DNA of 64,000 nucleotides from Gonapodya prolifera JEL478 (lineage: Eukaryota > Monoblepharomycota > Monoblepharidomycetes > Monoblepharidales > Gonapodyaceae): assembly GCA_001574975.1 (NCBI GenBank), contig KQ965753.1, positions 1 to 64,000 on the forward strand, read 5' to 3'. Positions 31,970 to 44,015 of this stretch are shown in pieces; position 1 is the stretch's first letter; each line of letters begins with the position of its first letter. The notes beneath the pieces are model-generated. The model ran no database searches. It saw nothing but the letters and a program-made list of their open reading frames with translations, and was not told where the DNA came from. The position numbers and the translations under genes were made by a program.

Positions 31970-34415
31970 CAGGTTATCAAACGCTGCCGATTTCAGGTCC
32001 GGGTACGACTCGCCGTCAAACTTGAGCAGGTAGTCCGTCGCAGCAACGTAGAGGAACTACATGATTCGCTGCGGAAAATCGTACTGCAGGGGGTTCAAGA
32101 GTGTGGAGCCCGGCGGATGGACTCCGGTCGCCGCAAGGAGGGACCGGGAGGAAGGTGGTGGCATGTTCAAACGTTGGTGAACTGCGTTCGCAAGGCCCGG
32201 AACAGACCACGCCTGGCCAAGCGCAGACTTTCCCTGGTCGTGTGAGTATATCCTTGAGAATAGGGAGCCGGGTAAGCGCTCTGATGTTTGCTGTGAAGCG
32301 AAATACTCTGCTGAGGAAGAACACTCACCCAACGAGGAAGTAAGCCCTGGCGGACGTCATCGAATCTTCTTCCACCGTCATGACGATGCGCTTCGCCCTT
32401 GCAAGGAAAATCTCTCCTTGGCGTCATTGTCGCATGTACCGGAACGGGTGCGCCAATGTCGCGTTAAGGAGCAGTGTGTTTCTGGTCGCTTGGGGACCCA
32501 GAAGCATGAGCGCGGGGACCTAGATACCAGATGGAACGAGAAAAAGCGCTCAAGAAGCCGCAAAAACCCACGCACACCCATAGAGCACCAACACCCCGCG
32601 GTTCCAAGGTATATCTCCAAATGGTACCGCTCCTCTTCTGTTGTGAGAATGACGGGCGCCAATCTGGACATGACCGCGAGCGCTGAGGGTGACGGGTCGA
32701 CGCGGAGTGAGAAGTAGGGATCCTCGTCCAACGGCGAACACCTGGTCTCCGTTGACGGAGACCGTTGGTCGTCCTCGTCCGAAACGTCACTTCAGGGGCT
32801 CCCGTAGCCCGCCAGGGGATCGATCATCACGGAAGATGCTGCATTTACCGTAGCATAGACAAAGCTCCGAACTCCAATGGATTGCGCCACAGCTGTAGCG
32901 GGATTGGTGAGCTGGGTGGCCCCCCCTGCTCCCGCGGCACTTGCATTCCCCAGCGCCCCATACGCCGTCACCCCCGTCATACACACTAGCCCCGTCGCAT
33001 TCCCACCCCCATCCACGCTAACCCGCAAGCTCCTGCATGAGCAATGCGACCTCATCAATCGCTTGCCCCTGCTCGTCGCGGGACTTCGTGGCGCGGTACA
33101 TAGTGCTGTCGCGGAGGGCGAGGACGTGCAAGGCCGGGCTGCTCCCGGTCGAAGGTGAGGATGATATGGAGGTTGCGGTGCGGTCGCTGGTAGCCGGTCC
33201 GGAAATAGTGAGACCAAAGAGAGCAGGCGAGGTGGACAGGTCCGGGCCGGCACCTGCGCTGGAACTGGCGACTTGGGCATCAAACAGTGCTGATTGGTAC
33301 TGGGAGATGGGTACGGGGGACAGACGGGCGATTTCGGGAGGTAACTCGACGGACGGTGGCCCACTGTTACTCTCGGACGTCAACGAAGGGAGGGGAACTT
33401 CCGGGTACACCTTGCTGGCTGACAGGGAAAGCTCGGAGATGAGTTCGGAGCGGATGTGTGGGATGGACGGAAGTTCCAGAGTGTCGGGTTTATCATTGAG
33501 CGAGATGATGCAGTCCCAGGAATTCTCTGCGAGCGAAAAGTTGTCAAGGTCGGAGCGCGACTGGGCACGGCACGAGCCTAAAGCAATGACAAGTGGGGAC
33601 ATATGCACGTACCGTGATCGTTGTACTTCCTCTTCTTCAAGACCTGTCCAGCGCCAGCGGCACTCGAAGATGCACCCACACCCAGTACTGGCAGCTCTGT
33701 ACGAAGCAAATGACTTTGGTGTACGTCCGAGTCAAGGTGCGCGCTGGTGTGACTTGGGTCGGTGGCGACCCCAGATCCTGCATCGGAGATGATTGACCTC
33801 CATGCGTTCATGTCGAGTCCCAAAAGGATGGGCGAGTCCTCCCCGAATGGGTACACAGGTTGCCATCTCGACGGTTGCCGTCAAGTGGTCATAAGGCGTT
33901 GGAATCTCGGATGCCTGCAGCCCCATCATCGACGACTGGTCAGAGGAGTCTGCAATATCGTGTTCGTGCCCCATGTTCGTAATCATCGATTGCTGGTCGG
34001 GGATGATGAAGGAATCTCAGATATTCGAAGAAGCCGTCCCATATTTTCGTCCCCCTGCTGATGCGGCCCGCTAAAGGTTGACGAGGATAGCGTGGCAATG
34101 AGTGTGCTTGCGGAATCGATGAGTTCTCTCGGCATGTGGGCTTGTTGGGTCGACAGCTGTACATGCTTGTAGAATTTCGCGAATCATTCTCGTTCTGGAG
34201 GAAGAAGAGCACGATGAAACATAAGACCATGAAGCCAGACATATTGCGTGAGCGCACTCGTTCACAAGCTCCTCGAAGACCTCTGGATCTACCGGGCGAA
34301 CAGCAATCGTTGCTGGTCTGTCGTAGGTGCACTTTGTCTTGACCCCGCATGCCGCGCAGGGAAGCTTTCCGTCACATCGTCGCTTGAAAGCATGGCATCT
34401 GCGAGTAGGAGAGTA
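31970..34415 (-). pseudogene. Truncated Zn(II)2Cys6 transcription-factor pseudogene
   Basis: Collinear with exons 2-6 of the intact paralogue at 35909-39733: CHAFKRRCDGKLPCAACG (zinc cluster), VRPVDPEVFEELVNE, KPDTLELPSIPHIRSE, GTAGCWCSMG, MLLGPQATRNTLLLN and FLYVAATDYLL all have counterparts. The first exon with the first zinc cysteine pair is absent because homology stops where an AT-rich island begins, and the 3' part (end of exon 6 to exon 10) is absent. Relative to the paralogue there is an 8-nt loss just after SPHAER that shifts the frame, and a Trp codon before FLYVAAT has become TAG. It is a dead partial duplicate. Confidence 0.85.
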
Positions 34416-34519
34416 TGATGTGTGATGGGCGGAGTGGGTTGGTGGTTCCAGAATCGAGATTCGAGTGTGATCGACGAACACAAAAATGTCCATCAGGCAG
34501 AACAGCCCTGTACATGGTA

Positions 34520-35890
34520 AGAGCAACATATATCAATACGTAGAATTGCTTGTTGCATGCCACCAACCAATCCTTGTGAGCCCCTCATTGAGATTGTTTC
34601 ACAAATTATCACACAAGGAGGAACAAAATCATGTCTGGTGGAGGAAGCTTATAAGTCATATATCTGAAGGAATATGGTAAACAGATTGTGTTATATTTTC
34701 ATTGTGGGGGTGAGCAAAAAAACTGATGTGCTCTCTGAGAGACATTGCATTATTGTTGTTAAGTTCTCACTGATGCAGTTATATCAAATGTTATTGTGGC
34801 TTGCAACTTTAATTACAGGATGGTTAGGTGACTTCCATGAAGTTATTACCATTTGTCAGAACAAGACTTGTTAGACAAAGGGGACACAAAATGTTCAAAG
34901 AAATGCAAGTGTTGCAACCCTTTTGGAATGAATACTGACCATAGATTCAGATATGGTGTAGTGTCAAGAAGATGATATATATATACATATATCAAAGACA
35001 GGCGGCATGACACATTGTGGAAAGAAAACAGAGGACATCACCACGTCTTTGATCCACCCATACCCTTTGGTTGTCACCAGTGGCAGTCTGCTGCAGGTAA
35101 AACGCACCATTTGCATTGGCATGATTTACACAAAATGGAACAGGTGTAGACAGCCTTTGTCTGTGCAAGTCACTTGATGACATTTACTGGGGTGTTGCTT
35201 ACCCTTCATCACAAAGGACGCCAGCATGACAAATCGGTTGCACTGAGCCGTAGAATCAGAGATCAGCAGTTCAATGTTCATAAGGCAAGTGAAGGCATGA
35301 TGTAAAACCCATTTGGACCAATACCGGAGACCAGTGTATGAGCTATGTCAAAGTACAAGGAACACAAAAAAAAATGCTGCAGCATACTCTTTTTGGACCC
35401 AGCAAGCAAATAGAAAAGGAGTCAAGTGGTTGTAATCATGAGCTTGGCCTGCAGAACAGGTGAGTAATTATTACACATGGCTCTAGTGCTATACTGCTGG
35501 CTACATATCACAAAAGGAAATCAAAATTTGCATCTGCATTCTCTATGTGGGTTGAGAGTAATAAAAGCAAAAAGAAAAAAATGCGAGTACACGGGAGAGA
35601 TCCAAGGGCCCGGAGAGAGACCACGCAAAGACAAGCTCAGTGGAAGCGAATTGAGATCGTAGAGATAGAGAAACGGAGCAGATGTTTGCCGGGGAGTTAT
35701 AGTCACGTCCTCTTGGACTACGTCGGTTTCGGTGTGATCGAGATATTATGCACCTCCAGCTTTTCAATGAGCATATCATGGGGAGACAGAAAAATAAGAA
35801 AATTCAGAATAAAAGAAAAAACTACAGTTATACGACACATACAATCAACACAAAGTTCAAGAATATTCGGAAGTCAGTAGAGTTTCAAGG
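34520..35890. other. AT-rich island of unknown origin
   Basis: The sequence is much richer in AT than both flanks and interrupts the two related transcription-factor genes. It holds only short frames. One plus-strand stretch near 34880 reads KCSKKCKCCNP, a dense cysteine cluster, before a stop. A (TA)n-like run is at about 34977-34992. No terminal repeats were found. It is probably a mobile-element remnant. Confidence 0.5.
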
Positions 35891-35908
35891 ATAGTACACG
35901 TTCACCGA

Positions 35909-38900
35909 CTACAAGAGTGCACTTCCCATACGTCGGAGGGTTGTGTAGTAGTTTGCTCCAGCGCCTGTTGAAATTTCGAGAACGGTTGGTTATTGATGTG
36001 ATTTTAGTTCTTCTAACGAAAAATAGGTAACTTACCCCAGCAATGAGCCATTCGCCTCAAAATCTCGAGATGGACTGATAGTCCTTCTTCAGATTTGATG
36101 ATCGCGGCGGAAACTCGGTCGACGTGAGGGGAACCAGGACCCAGGATCGCCTCAAGGAATGACAATGTTGGGTCGGCATTCTTCAGCTCGTAGCGGCATA
36201 AAGCATGAACCGCACCGCACTGTAGTTCGCCCAAACAGATTGGTGAGTAAGATTAAATCAATAACACTTCAGTAATGTGCGAAAAAGACGCACCTGGAAC
36301 ACAGCATAGAACGCGTTTGTGTTGATCCTAGAGCAGTCCGGGTTGTGCTTCAACAGTCGTGACACTACGTGGGTGCTTTCACGTGCCGCGATGTAGCATA
36401 TCTCGCGAGAGTGCGGGGACGGCCACGAAAGAACTGGAGTTCCGTCCCCGACAAGCGCTCCGGATGGTCGGTGAAGAAGGATTTGAGTAAGACAGAACTA
36501 GCGTCACGCGTTGGTTAGTTCTTGGGCACCGGTGCTGAATTTTTGATTGAGAATGGACTCACCATGAGCCTTAGGCCGTGTGCGGAATGGAATAGCATAT
36601 CCTCAGGTAGAGGCACCGCATCCTCGTCATACGTTCCCGTCTGGGGCAAGTCCGCAACCAAAGATGTCTTGAGGTACTGTGGTAGATTCGCGTCCCACCG
36701 GGCTAAATCAAATTCCAGTGCCTTCATAGAGTCTCCCCTGAGATTTGCCTCGGGGTCCCGTTCGCGGGCTCTTACGAGGCGCTGCACGCGGTTCAAGAGA
36801 AGGTAAAGAGCACATCGTTCAGTGAATCCGTAGGATGGGAATCGACGCTGCAGGGTGGACGGGTTGTTGGATTGTGAGAGTGGGACGGCTTGGCAGACAC
36901 CTTGCGCGACAAGTTTTCTGACTATTCGGACAGCAGAAGTTCCTGGGATCGGGTGACCGAGATCGTCCACTGGGGTGTCAGGACGACGTTGACGTTGATA
37001 GTTAGGAAATCGTCTTCTCAAGACTCAGCAGATGTCACAACTCACATCCATTCCACAACTCATCATTCGGCATCATATTGTGCAGATTGTCAAACGCTGC
37101 GGATTTGGGATCCGGATACGACTCCCCGTCATAGTTGAGCAGGTAATCCGTTGCAGCCACGTAGAGGAACCACATGATTCGCTGTCTAAACTCGTACTGC
37201 AGAGGATTCAAAAGGGAGGAGTCGGGTGGATTCACTCCGGTGGCGGCAAAGAGGGACCGTGCGGAAGGTGGAGGCATATTGAGAAGTTGATTTACTGCCT
37301 TCGCCAGGCCGAGGACAGACCACGCCTGTCCGAGCGCAGACTTTCCCTGGTCCTGGGAGTACACCCTGTGGAGTAATAAGGGCCGTTAAGCCATCTTGTG
37401 GAGCGAAGTACTATCGACGTAGACACCCACCCCATGAGGAAGTAGGCCCTGGCAGATGTCATGGAATCCTCTTCAACTGTCATAGCAATACGCTTTGCCC
37501 TCGCAAGGAAAATTTCGCCTTGTCGCCGTTGTCGCATGTACCGGAATGCATGGGCCAATGTTGCATTAAGCAGAAGAGTGTTTCGTGTTGCTTGAGGGCC
37601 CAGGAGCATAGGTGCGGGGACCTTTTCATCGAAAAGATAGTCTAAATATGAATCGTGTAGAAACGGAGAGGTGAACATACCCCCATAGAGCACCAACAAC
37701 CGGCGGTTCCAAGATACTTCTCCAAGAAGTACCGCTCCTCCTCTGGCATCAGAATCGTAGGGGCCAGTCTAGACATAACAGCGAGAGCCGGGGCTTGTGG
37801 ATCCACGCGGAGGGAGAAATATGGATCCTCGTCCACAGCGAAGGCTTGGTCTTCATCAACCAGAGGTGGTGCCCCGTTCGAGGACACACTTCCTGGACTA
37901 CCGTAGACCGCCGAAGGGCCACCTTCCACGGGCGACTTTGGACTTCCCCCACTAACAAAGCTGGTGGCACCCATCGAGTGGGCTGCAGGCTGATCGGCGA
38001 CGGCGTCGGATTTTCGTATGGCGATGTTGGGTCCCACTGGTATGGCGGTTGGCAGCACCGCAGAACCTAGAGAGACAGGCGACTTCGCCCCGCTCGTAGA
38101 GGTGGGCGACGTTGTGTTTGGGTTCATGGCGATTCCCCCGAGTTCCTGAACGAGAAGTTCCACCTCATCAATCGCGGATCCTGCTTCATCCCTGGACTTT
38201 TTGGCGTGGTACGTGGTGCTGTCCCGTAGAGCGAGTGCGTGTGAAAGTGGGCTGGCGGGCATGGGAAGTGAGGTAACTGAGGGTGTGCGGGTTGTTTGGT
38301 GAAGGCCAAAGCGGCTCGGTGACGTGGACAAGACCGCGCCTTGAGGGTCGAACGGCGATGCCTGGTACTGAACAAGTGTAGCCGGAGCGAAGGGCCCGGT
38401 GGGAATGACGGGTTCTTGCTGAAGGGGGCCGCGTGTCGAGGTAGGGATCATCTGTGCTGGATCAGCACCCAGCATACTCTGTCTTCGGGCGCGATAGGCG
38501 ATTTCCGAAGCGACCTGGGCGTACGGCACACTGTTGTTGGCAGAACTAGAAAGAGCCCCGGCATAAAGATGGCTGCTTGATAGAGCGAGTTCGGAAATCA
38601 CTTCGGGTTTGACGTGGGGGATAGAAGGAAGCTCCATTGTATCGGGATTGTCGTTAAGCGTGATCATCCAGTCCCAGAAATGTTCTAGCAAAACCGGCAG
38701 ATTATAGCGGGCTCCCAAAATCGACTGTCAAGCTGAACTTAAGATACCTTCGTTCAACTTCCGTTTCTTCGACGGTCCGACAGCACCCGCCGAAGCACCC
38801 CACGCCGGCGACTCAGTTCTATTCGAACCTTCATGATGCTCGCACTGCGAGCTCGAGATCATCGGATCGGCTCCATCGTTCGTAATGATTGATTTCCAAG

Positions 38901-39733
38901 CGTTCATGTCCAATCCCAACAAAAGGGAAGAGTCCGCTCCGATCGGGTAGGGAGGTGTAATCTCGACATTTCCTTGCTGGAAATGCGACGCCTGTTCGGT
39001 AAGTGACCGGGTCAGGGCAGAGGATGTTGGCATGTCGTATTCTTGCCCAATGGTTTGGGGGTTTTCGTAGTTCTCCGGTTGCCCTCCAGCGATGTGCGAC
39101 GGCCCAAGTGTGGCAATGAGTGCTGTAGCGGAGTCGATGAGTTCAGACAGCCTCTCGGCGTGTGGGGCTGTGGGGTTGATAGCCCCTGCTTGGAGAAGCT
39201 CCCGAATCATCCTCGTTCTGGAAGACAAAGAGCACGGTAAAACATTACACCTCGAGGTTGAACACATTACGAGAGCATACTCGTTAACGAGCTCTTCGAT
39301 GACCTCTGGATTGACCGGCCGGACAGCAAACGTCGGAGGTCGGTCGTAAGTACATTTCCTCTTTACCCCGCAAGTGGTACAAGGGAGTTTCCCGTCGCAT
39401 CTTCGCTTGAGCGAATGGCATCTGTGAGGTGGACGTGTGTGGGGGAGAGTCGGTTGGTCGTGGGGTCGGTTGGTCGTGGGGTCGGTTGCGGGTTGTGATC
39501 GAATAACAAGAAAACGTCAATCAGACATAACCGCCACAGAGGGCCCCACATGTAGTATACAAGAGTGTCTCTGCTGACCTGTCGCATGCCTTTGTGACCT
39601 TCTTCGCCTGCTTGGCCCCCACAGGATCGGATGCAGTTCTCATCGTCGCGCTCTTCTGCTTCTCAAAGTACTTCTCCTCGGAGTAGTCCTGGTAACCGTG
39701 GTCGCCCATGTTTGCGAACGATTTGCGCGTCAT
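35909..39733 (-). CDS. Fungal Zn(II)2Cys6 transcription factor
   Basis: Ten exons (39579-39733, 39281-39421, 38748-39211, 37681-38684, 37431-37621, 37046-37365, 36563-36969, 36294-36497, 36036-36219, 35909-35964) join in phase to 1041 residues. The zinc cluster spans the first intron: KACDR | CHSLKRRCDGKLPC, TTCGVKRKC, giving the full six cysteines near residues 49-75. A serine-rich linker follows (KKRKLNE is a likely nuclear signal). The middle-homology region characteristic of fungal regulators begins near EEERYFLEKYLGTAG and includes NTLLLNATLAHAFRYM and QRIMWFLYVAATDYLLNYD. Such proteins bind CGG triplets in promoters as dimers. The target pathway cannot be told from context; the neighbours are a broken paralogue and OPA3. 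Confidence 0.92.
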
Positions 39734-40749
39734 CCACGCAGAAATCTCTGGGTCTCCGATGTGTGTGTCGGGGAGACCTCGGTGTTTTTGAGGTCGTTGA
39801 GGTCGTCTGTGCCCTGATTTGCCTCGCAGATTTTTACCACAGACAGACGACAAAAGGAAACCCCAGAGACCCCTAATTAAATGCAAAATGACAAGGCGAG
39901 AGTCGCTGGATACGTTCCGCCACTTCCGGTCAAGTTTCGGGCACTCGTGCTCGGCACCCATCCGCATATGATGTTCAGAGAATTCCCGGACATCATACAC
40001 TAGCAGTACTGGAATGATGTGTTTCTGGACCATTAAATGCACATTAATGTGATTTGCAGTGTGGAGTGCTCAGTGCCCGCTTCCCCGATCCGGTCACTTG
40101 TAAAATCGAAGTTCACATAAGACAGCGGCAGACCACCCGGACTGCACCGGAAATTGGCTCACTATGGCAGAGAGTGTATGCAATTCGGCCTTGGGCGGGT
40201 GTAAGTCCAGTATTCGGTGCTCGTCGGCTTGCCGTCAAGCACTGGCTAAACGGCAAAATGTTGATGTGCCCGCACCTGTTTTCTGAAGGGATGAGGAGAG
40301 CAACTGGGAGGCGTTGAACCAACTTTGACGTGATACTGCGCAGCGACAAGCGAGAGCTGAGGCGCCGTGGTTGACCACGCAGACTGGTGCACGTCACACA
40401 AGCCGGTGAACCAGCAAAGGAACACGATGACAAGGGAACTGGTCGCGGAAAAGCAAAATTTTGCTGTCTCCCGGACACAGAAGGGTCGAGCAAAGGGGCA
40501 AGGGTTAGGGTTAGTTTTACAGTCAGGTTTTCACCCAGACCGCGAAGAGACCTTCACAGACCCTTCATCCATATCTAGCTGGGGGACAGTTCGCCACAAA
40601 GTCGCCCAACCTCTGTGTAACCTCGTGTGACAATTGTGGCTGGATGTATGTACATCACACCAAAGATTTTAGTTCCTCTGAATACATTTTCTTCCCTAGA
40701 CTAAGGCATACAACGCAAACTGAGATGTGGAAAATCTCCCGATAATTAT
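39734..40749. other. Intergenic region
   Basis: About 1 kb between the transcription factor and the OPA3-like gene. No gene found; it contains a short interstitial telomere motif. Confidence 0.5.
40501..40516. repeat. Interstitial TTAGGG motif
   Basis: AGGGTTAGGGTTAGTT, a little over two units, in the orientation opposite to the CCCTAA telomere at base 1. It could be a repair footprint, or a telobox-like regulatory element, or chance. Confidence 0.5.
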
Positions 40750-41919
40750 TCAGCCTCCTCGAACGGAACCAACGTCTGGCTTCGCATTGACCTGGGGCAT
40801 TGTCCGTTCACTCTTGGCCGGAGCGACCGCATTCACGTCACGCTGAACGTGCGAGCTTGCCGGTACATAAGGTACGGCGGCATCGCCGTGGCTGGAACCA
40901 AAGAGCCATGTCCACCACGATGCCGCCGGTTGGGCCTTGGCAAGGTCATCACGTCCAGGGTCCATAATGATCGTCAACTCCGTTACAGGTGCAGTCTTCT
41001 TGTTAGATGATCCACCTCGAGGCCCATGATAGGCTGCAGCAGTTCCCGTTCGAAACACTTCGGGGCCCTCCTCGAGAAGTTTACCCAGTCCGGATAAGCG
41101 AGAGACCCGTCTCTCCAACGCCTCCACACGTTCATTCAGTGTACGTACGTCGGCAGTAAGTTGTTGTAGGAGCGCGGTGGATTCGGATGCGGAGGAGGTG
41201 AGTGTGGAGAGGGATGTGGCGACGTTACGTTGAGCTTTCGAGGATGAAGAGGAGGACCGAAGCTGCTCTGTGAAGGCGCGTCGTCGTATTGCGGTGGTAG
41301 TGATTATTTTGCGTGAGTTGTAGGAAGGTTGCGGTTTTGGGGGATGGTTTCGAGAATTAGTTCGACGTTCGATCAGCGGCAAGTACAGTCCATGTGGTAT
41401 GATAGAAACTCACCTATCAAAATGATCCCAGCAGCGACAGCAAACATGATGAACTCTCCCAAAAAGTCAGCACCCACTTCGACAGCCCTGGTACGAATCC
41501 GATACAGAGTGAACGAGTGAGCTGCTTTCAAGGAACACGACGCACTTTGCCTCAGTTAATGGCCGGACTGTCTCCGGTTTAGGTCCTCCCATTAAGGTAG
41601 CATTCAAGCGAATATCCACATTGTGGTATGTCTGTGCAACAGTGACGCAGAACTGCTTAAAGCCTGGGTGATTCTTTGATGTTCGATTCACGCCACAAGG
41701 GTGACCGGATGAGAGAGACCGAGAGACAAAACTAGCCAACATACCTTAGCCGTCGACTTAATACCATTCGTGATAGGTTTGGCTATCGTTCGGATGGCTA
41801 GAAAGCCGATCTTGACTGTCGGCAGCGATTGGGGGAGGACGATGGCAACGGGGAGGTAAACGATTGTCAGACACTTTCCGCAAGTTTCTACCACCAGAGA
41901 ATATAATACCGGTGGCCAT
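40750..41919 (-). CDS. OPA3: OPA3-like mitochondrial protein
   Basis: Exons 41910-41919, 41745-41815, 41546-41673, 41414-41487 and 40750-41267 join in phase to 266 residues. The tiny first exon supplies only ATG GCC ACC G. The start MATVKIGFLAIRTIAKPI is the conserved OPA3 N-terminus, followed by FKQFCVTVAQTYHNVDIRLN and the hydrophobic segment EVGADFLGEFIMFAVAAG IILIG, then a coiled coil (LLQQLTADVRTLNERVEAL). OPA3 acts at mitochondrial membranes and affects their morphology. Human OPA3 is 179 residues, so the C-terminal part (after about residue 170) is an extension of low complexity with one WWTWLFG patch. It is head to head with ATP synthase gamma, another mitochondrial gene. Confidence 0.92.
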
Positions 41920-42019
41920 CTTCAGCTGCAGCCTGCTTCGTTGCGAGTCTCTCACTGGTGCCCGGTCCACGCTTCGCCCCATTTTTTCAGCCTCGACCGG
42001 GTTCTGCACCACCAGCGAA
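41920..42019. promoter_or_regulatory. 100-bp divergent promoter of OPA3 and ATP3
   Basis: Only 100 bp separate the two start codons of divergent genes that both encode mitochondrial proteins. Both promoters and 5' leaders must overlap here. No TATA box is visible; the sequence is moderately GC-rich. Confidence 0.6.
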
Positions 42020-43763
42020 ATGTCTCTTCTCGGAGCACGCCCGCTGTGGGCAGCGCAGCAGACGATGCAGGCGACGCAGCTGGCGACGGGGTACGTGGTG
42101 GTGTAGGAGGGCGATTGACACGATAGGGGAGAGGGCGGAAGGAGGAATCGATGGAAACTGGCGATGGAACACTCTTCTGAAATGAAAAAGAAATGAAAGA
42201 AGGTGGAATTGGGGACGGTGGACGCGGAGGGGTGGCCCGGTTTCGGCTGGAGACCGGTTGGAAAACGGGAATGGCGTCCGAGTACACGGGAACAGCACGG
42301 AGCTCTCAGCATTGAGTTCAATCGCCCAAAGCGTTATGCCATGAGTCTGTTTCTAACGCTGACCTGAAATGACTCTCTCTTCCAGTGCCGTCTCCATCGC
42401 AGCCCAGCAGCGAAACATGGCCACTCTCAAAGAAAGTTGGTATCCTCTCACTCCACAGCAGCCTCGTCGCATCAATCTAATATGCGATTTCCACGCAACA
42501 GTCCAGCTTCGTCTTCGCTCCATCTCCAACATCGCCAAGATCACAAAGTCCATGAAAATGATTGCCTCCACCAAGATGACCCGCGCTCAGAGGAACATGG
42601 AGACTGCTCGCGTGTACGGCAAGGCCGACCGTGGTGAGTATTTGGGACGTGCAATTCTGGACTTCTTCGGTGGATGGGTTGGGATCCGAGATAGGTCACC
42701 GGTGTGGGATGGAGAGACCGGACTGGATGCAGGGAAGGGATGAGGTCGCGATGAGAATCACATGCAAGAGTAGTGCTCCATGATTTGGGCTGCTTTGCTG
42801 GTGCAAGAGAACCTAGCGTCCCTTCAGTCGTCCGACACCAACTAAACTCCCTTTTCCCCCAGCTCTGTACAAGCACCTCGCCATCCCCGAAACCCCGGTT
42901 TCCGAGGGAAAAACTCTCCTCGTCGCCATCTCGTCCGACCGTGGTCTGTGCGGATCCATCCACTCGTCCGTGGCTAAGTACATCCGTCGCCAGTTCGACC
43001 CCTCCAACTCGCTCTACGCCGTCGTGGGGGACAAGGTCCGCTCGCAGCTCAACAGGGGCGCCACGAGGAACAGCCTAGCCGTCAGTTTCTCCCAGGTGGC
43101 CAAGAACGGACCCACCTTTTACGAGGCCAGCTTGGTCGCGGAGCGCATCTTTGAGAGCGTTGGCGCCGAGGCGGAGAAGGTCAAGGTTGTCTACAACGAC
43201 TTCCGCAGCGTGATTGCGTTCGATACCACCGCGATCGACGTCGTCAAGGCGAAGGAAGTCGCAGATGCCCGTGAGTTGGATCCTTCCTGGTCTGGTCATG
43301 GAAAACCGTCTTGTCGTTACTGTCGTTCTATCCTAACGCGTGCGCCATTCACCTCGGATCTCACTAGCTGGCTTCCGTGCCTACGAGGTCGCCGACGAGT
43401 CCATCCTCGCTGACCTGGAGCAGTTCCACCTCGCCAACACCCTGTTTTGGGCCTTGTCCGAGGGACACGCCGCTGAAATGTCTGCCCGTAGGACTGCCAT
43501 GGAGAACGCCACCAAGAACGCCGGTTGGTAGACTAATCCCCTTACACATTTCTTATGGAATCATGTCAAACCAACGATCCTACCCCTCTCAGGTGAAATG
43601 ATCCAGAAACTGACCATTACCTACAACCGTTCGCGTCAAGCTGCGATCACCAACGAACTGGTGGACATTATCACCGTGAGTACATGCTGGCATCCAAACA
43701 AGCGCGCCCGGACGGTATGACACTTCACCACCGATCTCTTTATAGGGTGCTTCTGCGTTGTAG
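42020..43763 (+). CDS. ATP3: ATP synthase F1 subunit gamma, mitochondrial
   Basis: Exons 42020-42090, 42386-42435, 42502-42633, 42863-43270, 43368-43523, 43593-43675 and 43746-43763 join in phase to 305 residues. The start [17 protein letters not shown] is a typical mitochondrial presequence, without acidic residues, and joins across a 295-nt intron to [17 protein letters not shown]. Family hallmarks are [29 protein letters not shown], the SLANxLF-like [20 protein letters not shown] and the C-terminal [15 protein letters not shown], which forms the rotating shaft helix. The gamma subunit is the central rotor stalk coupling proton flow through Fo to ATP synthesis in F1. Length agrees with fungal homologues (about 300). 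Confidence 0.97.
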
Positions 43764-44015
43764 ATTAGTGTGTGAATGAACCTGCGGTGCCATGGTGGTG
43801 GATGGCATTGCATGCTTGTTTAGAGTGTGATAATACACAACGTATATCTCGAAGTATCTCGTTCCTTGCGATGTTCGGACAATTTATGGATTGGGTGGCA
43901 TATTCTCGATGACTGCGTATCAGAACAGCCCATAGTATGTTCATATTCCCGCCGTGTGTACATAACAGAGAAGGTTCAACGAAATGCACGGTGACATGAT
44001 ATAACAGTAGGCACT
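43764..44015. other. Convergent intergenic region
   Basis: Short spacer holding the 3' ends of ATP3 (plus) and the phosphatase (minus); nothing else seen. Confidence 0.5.

Noticed and set aside
38720-38750. A 23-nt intron in the transcription factor
   Set aside because: The first AG after GTATCT would give 23 nt, but the next acceptor (TTTTGCTAG) gives a normal 63-nt intron and matches the paralogue's junction, so the short version was dropped.
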